NCBI GenBank assembly: GCA_030562195.1
Contig: CM060201.1
Span: 29,990,067-30,054,066 of the forward strand
Source: Nipponacmea schrenckii
Taxonomy: Eukaryota > Mollusca > Gastropoda > Lottiidae
DNA: 64,000 nucleotides
Direction of reading: 5' to 3'
Positions within the stretch are counted from its first letter, which is position 1. Every line of letters starts with the position of its first letter. This document shows, piece after piece, positions 55,601 to 64,000 of the stretch. The notes under the pieces are model-generated. The model ran no database searches. It was not told where the DNA came from and worked only from the letters and a program-made list of their open reading frames with translations. The translations under genes were made by a program, and so were the position numbers.

Positions 55601-58600
55601 CTAACTTGAGGGTCCAGGTTTCAATCCGAGATGAAATTGTGGATTTTTTAATTCTGGTTCCCCTGAGAAACTGACATAGAAAAAGCATCTAATCATTTGG
55701 ATGGGACAATAAACAGAGGTCCCTTGTGCTACGAGCTGTTCATGTTAAAGATCCCTCCACCGTTGGAAATCGCTTGGCAATGCCTGTCTTCATTTGTCCA
55801 TAAGGTGCAGAAGGACGTAGAAGTCCTTTCATTTCATTTTTAGAGTAGTATTAAGTGAATTGCATTGAACTTTAAATTAGAAAATATTGGTGGTAACAAA
55901 ACAAATCAGTTAAATAGAAGATTTAGGGAATAAATCCCTTCAATACAAATAATGGTTTTAAAAATAAAATTTAATATAATTATTTATTTTATGTTTTTGT
56001 TTGATAAAGCAACAATGAGTTTGTCTGATAGATCTGTTTGAATACTTTTGAAATGTTTAATTTGTGTCAACTGTTTAACAGAGAACAAAAACATTTCTAG
56101 AAATGACAAAAATACAAGAAATTAAACTTAAACAGAAACAAATGAGTTTATAGACTGGAACTTTATTTTTATATCAACCATTTTTATTTTTGAAAAAAAA
56201 ACTGATTGTTTTGTTGATTAAATAGTATTTTATAAACTCAATCTAATTTGAACTTTTCACAAACTCGACATGCCAGTGATTATTAAAATTTCTTCTATTT
56301 GCTATCTTTTTGATACCCCCAGAAGGTGGTTTGATCTCAACTTCTGCCTGAAGTCTGTACCTGTGACTTTTGTTGAATAGTAACATGTTACCTTTTAACT
56401 GCCCTAATCTCTAGCCCCTGATGGCTATTCTGACTGTAGAGCTAGAAAAACTAGGCCTTGTTTTGTGTAGGTTTTATCTACTTATTCAGGCACGCCTAAA
56501 CTCAGATTTATTTGGAAATATATATTTGTAGTTCAGTCATTCCATCCTTATCCACCTATACCATAGTCGTGTAATACTAACAAACAAAAGCACTAATAAC
56601 TAATAAACTACTAAACTAATTCAAAGTTACCTGTTATAGTATACATCTGTCTATCATTTTTACTTTGTTCTAAATCTAATAATATGGGCGGTATGACTTC
56701 AGGTGGTGGCAGACGGATTGTCTCGTTTCTAGAGTTATAGCCCTTTAAATTTCCTGGTATCTGAAATATAAAATGTTGAGTAATATAGGTAAGACATTGA
56801 TAGTATGTGATCTACGAAAGGGATACTCCAATGACAGACCTAGTTATCCTAGAAACATTAGTTGTTCCAGGAGAGTGAGCTGCCCTTAGAACAATAATCA
56901 AGAAGTTGAATCATGCAATGGACAGCAGTTGTCAAGCCAGTTGTAACAGTATCAATAAATATTCTTTTCAACGTCTGCTCTACATTACAAAAACTGAAAA
57001 GATTCCTTTTGAAAAAAATGGAGGATAGCGTGTTAAAATGTGATTAGCTTCTGTTTTAAGAATTAGACATTATCCATATTTTATTCTTAACGTTAGCCTT
57101 TAAGCTTGATTAACTATCATCAAAATTCTGCTACCAGTAGAAATTTCAAAGATAATCACACACTAAGCTTCCACTTTGAACTTGTTTTTCTGAAAGTTTT
57201 CACACAATGTTTATTAGGTACTGTCAATGACATTTATTTCACCTCTAAAATTACACAGTACCGTGTACATAAATTGCATATTTAATGTTCACAGTGTTTC
57301 TTTATGGCGTTTGGAGGCGTTCGTGAACAGAAGTAATCATACTGTGTTTGTCAATGTAATCGAAATTCACCATAACTCATGGTGTTAATTCTACAGTTGC
57401 ATGCAACATTTTGGTTTGAAAAAAACTGCCACAGCCTAATATAAATCAGTCTTACTCATGTAATAATAAAAGATTCATGATTTCATCAGTTGATTGTGTG
57501 TCTGCTTTTTCGGTACATGCTTTTCTAGCCAGATTTGTAAGGTATTTTTTGTATTTGTAAGATAGGTTCTATTTGCACCTTTTAGTCCAGTCTTAGACTA
57601 CCAGGAATAATAGATATTTGAAAGAAAATCTTATCAGTACTAGATACAGGAAGTTGCCCAGATGCACATACAGAGGCAAAAAAAAGCTCTTTCCTTTCCC
57701 ACTAGAACAGGATAGAATTTTCTCAAAGTTTTTCAAACTTGTTTCCACTCCTTTTGAGTATCTCAACAGTGAACATTAAATAATAAATTTTTCTCAATTT
57801 TATAGAGGTGTGAATCATTTAAGTCTGAACATTGAACACTATATTTGTCTTTATTCAGTATTCTGTGAAACAAATATTTTCAACAAGACTCATTTGTCTT
57901 TTAAGCAGAAGTTACTTTTAATTTTTATATTTATAACTCAAATGTGAAATATTTTCTTTTGGCAAAACTATAAATATTGTTGGTTCAGCACTTCTGAAAA
58001 TCCATAAAAGCTGATCAGATGCATGGAGCTGGCTTCTTGTCTCATTGGAAACACCAAGCCAGGAGGATATGTCTCTCAACATACATGTTCAAGAAGATGT
58101 AGTAGATTAAAAGGAAATCTTAGAAACACAAATGAACATATTGTTCTCATCTCCATGTTAAAGTTCAGTGGATAATAAACATATGTATGATATTTATTTG
58201 ACATCAGTCCAAAGACATATTATATTCAGTTATCGTCTGTTTTGTAACTCCATCTTCCTCTTTTCTAATTTTTATCATAAGAAGATTTCTCCAGTGTACA
58301 AAACTAAGATGTACGTACATATTTTGAAGTTTTCAGATTGAATATATTGAGTCTGAATGTCAGCTTCAGGCCGTTTTTTTAACTGTGCTCCTGTTTACCT
58401 AATCTTTCTACTGTTAAAAAATGGTGGTTGTGTAGTCTCTTGAGAGAGCTTACAAATGACTTGTGTGATTCAAGGAACAAACACTTTGTCCTCAGAAGTG
58501 TTCAAGACTCTCTCCTAGAAGGTGTGCAAGACTCGCTCCTTGAATGTCTAAGTGAAAAATGGTCAAGTGAAACATGAATCCTATGCAACTCTTCAACATT

Positions 58601-60221
58601 GAATTAGGATAATCATAACAATATTTATGATATGAAGGATGCTTTGAAGAACATATTGGATTGTTCTAAGGGCTTGATTTGTTTATACTTTAAATTCTGA
58701 CAAATCCGAAGGTTGACTTCCTGAAGTCTTCTACTGCTGTATGTAATCAGATAAAAATCAGCATAAATAGGAAGTTTTTTTTTTAAAATTTATAAGTGGG
58801 TCAGAATTCAAGTGATCAATCATTTAAAGACCTTGAGTTTGATATTAAATCAATTATCATTGTACCACACCATAGAAATCACTTGTCAGCCATTTACATA
58901 ACAATCAGAAGAGATCTGCCAGTTTATATATAACATAGCGCTGCTTATAATAATCAAGATTTTACTTCAAGTTTCTTTTTCAAGATTTTATATCAAGTTT
59001 CTATATCAAGATTTTATATCAAGTTTCTATATCAAGATTTTATATCAAGTTTCTATATCAAGATTTTATATCAAGTTTCTATATCAAGATTTTATATCAA
59101 GTTTCTATATCAAGATTTTATATCAAGTTTTTATATCAAGTTTCTATATCAAGATTTTGTATCAAGTTTCTATATCAAGATTTTGTATCAAGATTTTAAC
59201 AAAAGCAGTGGTGGATTGGTGGATTAAACTAGATTTGAAATTATTTTTTTGTGTATTTATGAACTTTTTGATAACTGCAAGTATAAAATACAGTAAGAAT
59301 CAAGGTCCTGTATTCTTGAAATGATAAGATAAGATAAGATATTCCAGACATTGTTAAAATTAAGATGGCATGTATTTATCACATGTATTATCAAGATATC
59401 ATATCTTATGTATCATTGTAGATAACAATTATTTATCATATTTATTATTCTAGATGACATGTATTCATCATATGTATCATTCTAGATATGTATATTTTTA
59501 TGATATGATATCATATATATTTATCACATGTACTGACTAAACTCCAATTGAGTAACTTCTATACCAGTATTCAACCTGAATTGTCTATTGAACTTTTATC
59601 TTGAGTTACAGTGCTAACCCAGAGTTCTCAAAATTAAAACTTCACAATTCATCCTACGTACTTCTTTATTTCACAATTTTGAAATTAATGTGGGTTATTT
59701 GTTTAATTTCAGTCTCACAACACTATTAAAAAAGTAGTCTGTCTGGTCATGAAGGAACTTAAAATGGCTACAATTAGCTCTTTTGTTAAATGTTAATGGT
59801 AGTTTTCTAGTGGAACAATATAGAATTTGAAGTCAATTAGACATTTGGTCTGAAATGAAATAATTAAAATGTTGGAAAGAAAGATTACTGATCAATTTGT
59901 GATCTCTCTAGATGACAATTATAATATTGCCAATTTCAGCTTTCTGGTCGTCCATTGTTGTTTGAAAATTTGAAAATGATGGCTTACAATTTCTTCTCTT
60001 TTTTTGTGTCGAGAATGAATCAATTGTCTATAAAAAAAGATTGGGATTAAAAAAGTGTAGATCTATGATACTATTGTTGAATACAGAGTTGCTGCCCTTG
60101 ATTAATAAAATAATTTTTCTTACCATAGTTTGAATACCAGCTAAATTTCCATTTAAATCGAAAATAATTCTGGATTTGTCATTTCCTTCTTTTACAAATA
60201 TAAAACCATGATAAGAATCTG
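49672..60221 (-). CDS. Unassigned gene, last five coding exons; predicted lumenal/extracellular protein with hydrophobic tail
   Basis: Exons in transcript order: 60124-60221, 56631-56760, 51560-51733, 51024-51202, 49672-50028. All have GT/AG borders and matching phases, giving 311 residues to a TAG at 49672; the 5' part is not found. The order of recognisable stretches is RIIFDLNGNLAGIQTM, PPPEVIPPILLDLEQ, FKHPRLICTPYYANIRPDKG, CNPKMGLHYFKNLTPHMKC, GSFGWSFQGAPSPYMENE and HFQVFGMHFWLRDP. There are two N-glycosylation sequons (NET, NLT) and scattered cysteines. A ~35-residue hydrophobic end after PCVSGILLINCIVCLVF could be a membrane anchor or GPI signal. I do not recognise the family. The gene lies antisense to CARS1. 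Confidence 0.75.
51734..56630. other. 4.9-kb intron of the unassigned minus-strand gene
   Basis: AT-rich; holds the SINE-A at 55563-55850. A 52380-52620 stretch (GTCAGCAGGAGGCAAG, CTGCCTGGAGGGCCAGTCCC) is richer in GC than its surroundings, but I found no homology. Nothing else supportable. Confidence 0.5.
55563..55850 (+). mobile_element. SINE family A, diverged near-complete copy
   Basis: Head GTAGCTATGGTTACTCAGTG, B-box side GGTCCAGGTTTCAATCC, core GTGCTACGAGCTGTTCATGT and TAAAGATCCC, tail CCTTTCATTTCATTT. Located in the large intron of the unassigned gene. Confidence 0.85.
58968..59205. repeat. 26-bp minisatellite of two 13-bp half-units
   Basis: TTTCTATATCAAG and ATTTTATATCAAG alternate about eight to nine times. 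Lies in the 3.4-kb intron between the first two visible exons of the unassigned gene. Confidence 0.93.
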
Positions 60222-61369
60222 CTGAAATGAAGAAAAAAAATGAACAGTTATTCAGGGAAAATTAAACATTAGGGAAAAGAGGGAAATTTATATAGATGGT
60301 GAAATTTGAATAAAATGGGAAAATTGAAAATAATGGGACAATAGAAAAATAATTTTATTGGGGAAATATATGATTATATTGGGGAATTTATGATTACATG
60401 TGAAAATTTATGAAAATATTGGGGATATATGATTATATTTTCAAATGAGTATGATGGGAAAAAGTATAATTATGAAAAAATAAAATATTATCAGAAAATT
60501 GATTACATGTATTTTAAAAATAGGTAGGCCTGAAATTCTTACACCAGCTGGTTTTGAAATTCAAAAGTGTCTCTTTATTGATTAAAGTATCTGCTGAAAG
60601 TAACACTTTAACATCATGGGTTTGGTAAGGATTTTAGAAGACTTCAAATGATAAATATCTTCAAGTTGTATTGACAGGCATATTGTGTTACTAGTCCCCC
60701 TTTTAACCCCAATTTCAATACAATGTAATTTATCTTCTTGTTGGCTATTGAATAATTCATTGTGAAGTGTGCCAATTGAATTAGTTGGTGCATAAATCAA
60801 TGATAAAAAATCGCCATCTCCTGTGTTTGAAGACAATTTTCAGCATTCAATAAATTAATCTGTGCATGGCTATTCTGTATTCTATCACATTTGATGCAGG
60901 CTAGAAATTTTATTTTGTTAAATGAATATCAATTACCAGTTAAACTTTTTATCAGTCTGTTATTATGTAAATGTTGTGTGAATATTTTTATTTATTAGAC
61001 AAGTTTATAAATATTGTTTGCTGAGCTTTTGTGCAAGGTTGACAAGATACTAGACAGTGAACTAATTTTTCCTTTGAATATTAGTATTTGTTTTTGATGA
61101 GCCTTTAGGCAAGGTTGGTAAATAAAATCAAACAAATGTTTCAGTTGATATCAGTTTTTAAAAATCGATAATATTAATAATATTTGTTGAGCCTTTATGT
61201 GATGTCAATGATGACGTGCAGGGAAATAAGCCTGTTTCAGTTTCTGAATAAAATATTGAGAATAAAGCAACAAGAAACTCAAGTTGCTTTAGGGCAATTC
61301 TAGAATCTGTATCTATACATCTGGTCCAATCCACAACCTATACATCATACTTGCTCAAGGCCATGGTAA

Positions 61370-61570
61370 TACAAGTGTGAGATATTACACATTTATAGCT
61401 AAATATTGTCCAATCAAATTTGGCCCTAAAATATTTCTAGGAAATTTCAGCCAATTTAATCACTTGTAGATGCTTTGTTCTTATTTCAATACCTACAAAA
61501 CAAAGTGTGGTGGTCTTAGATTAATATGGGTTATCAAAACCTGTATTTGAAATACGCTGATATCTATGGG
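61370..61570. repeat. Dispersed repeat D, copy 2
   Basis: GGCCCTAAAATATTTCTAGG, TTCAGCCAATTTAAT and ATAGCTAAATATTGTCCAAT match 6590-6800 in the same orientation. Confidence 0.6.
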
Positions 61571-62572
61571 GTTTATATCATTTGGTACCGATATAATCAT
61601 GTTATTGTATAATTACTAATAATGTCTACTTCTGATACTAATATATTTGATTACTGGCACCAAAGTAAATACAGCTCTTAATTAGTTCGTGCACAGCTCA
61701 ATTTACAGAACAAGGCATAAATGGGGTACTTGTTTCATTGACGCCACATCTGAAATTTTCTGTAGTGATCTTTGATCTGACAAGACATCCAGGAATTGCA
61801 GGCTTTTCATTCCATGGCCATTGTTCTGGTCCCAAATGTCAATTAGTTATCACTTACACTCGGCAGAGAATAATTATAGACTTTTTGTGCCTGGGTAAAA
61901 TATTGGACCTTTTGTATTTGCCGATACGTGACCAAGAATAATGAAGTAGGATACGTCAACGATCTTTGGGCGTATTTCTCCATGAATTTAATCAACTTTT
62001 CTCATTATCTATACAAATCTTATTCATATCTGCATGAATGCATACCAACATTAAAAGACAAAAAATAGTAATAATCACAAAATAATTGAAATTTAAGGGG
62101 AAATTACTCTCATTTTTTTTTTCTGAAAGTGAATTACGATGATTTATGAAAAAAGAATGAGAAATAGAAAAATATAACACAAAAAGTTTGAATGCTGTCG
62201 TTTTTCATTTCTCTTGACATGTTTTTTTGTCTAAGTTTAATATTAGTTTTGTTAATATAGAATTTAATAGGTCAGATATCGTAAAAAAAACTCATTTAAA
62301 CTCCATTATGGTATCCAAGCTGAACTTAAGTGATCATAAAAAATTTCCTATTTTGTTACAGATCCCGTCTATACAGAACACTTATATATTGTGTATAGCT
62401 ACCTATTATCAAGGGGCAATATTCTCTATAACTATATTAGGACATTTAAATCACTTTCACTAATAGGAAAACAGACATGTACATGTACCTGGTACTTATT
62501 AAAATCACTAGACTAAATATTAAATTCAGTCTGATGTCAGAAAAAGGGAGGGTCTTTTGAAAATAAATTCTA

Positions 62573-62690
62573 GTAAGTTGAACCTGGCTTCTGACATCCA
62601 TAATGATAATTAAGTGATACAGGGTTCTGATATCCATAATGATAAGTGATAAAGGCTTCTGATATCCATAATGATAAATGATACAGGTGT
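62573..62690. repeat. ~34-bp tandem repeat, 3 units
   Basis: GCTTCTGAYATCCATAATGA plus TAARTGATA, repeated three times with small length differences. Confidence 0.8.
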
Positions 62691-64000
62691 CTTTTATGTG
62701 TCAGATTTGTCTCATAAATTATTAAATTAAAAAAAACCATTATATCAAAATAAACTCAAAAGTACAATGTACTTTGAATTTTGGTTTAGCATCAAATTTG
62801 GACATGGATTCCATTGATTTTTCTGATGACCATTGACTGATGCTCAACTGATGATATTGATTGTATAAAGTATTTTGGTGGTTAATTATTCATGTTTAAA
62901 GGGTTAACAACTACTTCAATTAATTCTTCGCCTCATTACCCTATCTTTCAAATAATGGTATTTTTATTACTGTCATTTTACGATAGTATTCGTTTTAATG
63001 TTACAACATTGATCACATATATGTTTTCTCTTTTAGAGCAACATTGTCTTGGTAATACTTCGTTTGATTTCTAATCATAGGGTTAGGCCATTCATTTGAC
63101 CAACCGAACCTAAGTCTCAAAAACGGGAAATCTTAAGCTACGCTAATCAGTGCTAATAATGTTAACAGCTCACTGTCGATATTTGAGGCTTCAAATCCAT
63201 ATGTTCAGATTTATCGTCGTTTGAAAATTCAAATGACGACTCGACATTTCTTGAGACTAGATAGAAAAGACTAGATAGTAAAATGCCTACTTTAAGGTAT
63301 CTTTGAGAGAATGTTATAATTTTTGTGGAATTTTAGTACCTCTGATGACTGTTTACATATATCCAAGACCCAAATCAATCCCCAAAAATAGCGAAACATG
63401 GCCTTTAACTAATTCATTATCAAGAATATGCATAAATTAGTCATCGTACTTCATGGAGATGTGTGATGCATAGATTATCTAGAGGTATTCCAATCATTGA
63501 ATGAGGCACAGTTGATCCAAGAGATTAAAGCAATTTCTGCACAATAGCACATGATTCATGGCTAAAGCAAAAACTGCCTTCCATGAATCTTTGATACGAT
63601 TACCAATACATGTGAACTGTGACATCAATACATACAAGTTGATTACAGGCGGCATGAGATAACCCTCCATGTTTTAAACATTGACGTCTGCTATACATGT
63701 TTAATATAGTCTCTGATTAATTCTTTAATTAAACAGTGACTGGTAGACACAGACACGTCCTCAAGTCAATACGGAAATAGGTCTCATAGACAATCATAAA
63801 GGAATTGTCCATGCATACTGATTGATCATGTCATCCATTGAATATAGTCACAATGTCGGACGCAGAATTCCCAAGAGTTGCTAGTGTGTATACCACACAA
63901 ATAATAACCAATTCTTTTTTTTTGTAGAAATGTGAATTTTTGTCGTCTGCTTACTTACAACCTTTTTTCTTTAACAGCCTCAAAATCTGACTCATTTAGT

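Larger units (their letters stand above)
60222..64000. other. No coding sequence recognised
   Basis: AT-rich. Contains a G-rich degenerate stretch at 60240-60480 (runs of GGGAAAAT), repeat D copy 2 and a short tandem repeat. The window ends in a possible acceptor (TTTTTTCTTTAACAG at 63963-63977, plus strand) that I cannot tie to a gene. Presumably intron or upstream part of the minus-strand gene and/or CARS1 intron. Confidence 0.45.

Noticed and set aside
60582..60836. 84-aa minus-strand frame upstream of the unassigned gene's first visible exon
   Set aside because: No splice borders compatible with the phase at 60221 and no recognisable motif.
63963..64000. Good acceptor followed by possible coding sequence (SKSDSFS) at the right edge
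   Set aside because: Only 23 nt visible after the acceptor, and it does not match the CARS1 continuation expected there.

Overview
This is a window of AT-rich, intron-rich animal nuclear DNA, not prokaryotic or viral. Four spliced protein families can be read directly: a classical Ras GTPase, a three-repeat MYB of the MYBL2 (B-MYB) type, eIF3 subunit M, and the 5' end of cytosolic cysteinyl-tRNA synthetase. A fifth gene could not be assigned to a family. The repeats are tRNA-derived SINEs with pentameric ATTTC-like tails, many 20-80 bp minisatellites, and elements resembling the tandem-core (Helentron/pearl-type) elements of bivalves. Together they suggest a lophotrochozoan, most likely a mollusc. 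The species cannot be named from sequence alone.

Layout. (1) 43-8130, minus strand: Ras, first ~65 codons; the gene runs off the left edge. Its switch-II-proximal exon is present twice in tandem. (2) 8131-10783: head-to-head intergenic region with a 31-33 bp minisatellite. (3) 10784-23582, plus: complete MYBL2-like gene, about 16 coding exons and ~668 aa. It has three MYB repeats, an SP/TP-rich middle and a conserved C-terminal tail. A partial duplicate of one DNA-binding-domain exon sits in intron 4. (4) 23583-26354: tail-to-tail intergenic region. (5) 26355-35974, minus: complete EIF3M, nine coding exons, 376 aa. Its introns hold a ~2.1 kb foldback transposon, a 40-bp minisatellite and a TIR element with a Harbinger-like ORF. 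(6) 35975-37692: head-to-head promoter region. (7) 37693-45190, plus: first two coding exons of CARS1. No further CARS1 exon was found in the window. (8) 49672-60221, minus: last five exons of an unrecognised gene ending in a hydrophobic tail. If CARS1 continues to the right, this gene lies antisense inside one of its introns. (9) 60222-64000: no coding sequence recognised.

The genes have housekeeping, cell-cycle and growth-control roles (Ras signalling, MuvB/B-MYB transcription, translation initiation, tRNA charging) and alternate in orientation in two divergent pairs. I see no sign of an operon or functional cluster. The strongest unusual observation is the Ras exon pair: two 85-nt copies that differ at only one residue (L/Q52) despite about a dozen synonymous changes, separated by a 40-nt intron too short for normal splicing. 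That is the architecture of mutually exclusive exons. The second is the MYB decoy exon, which would end the protein after repeat 2. All splice models were read by eye from GT/AG sites, reading phase and protein conservation; no transcript data were available.
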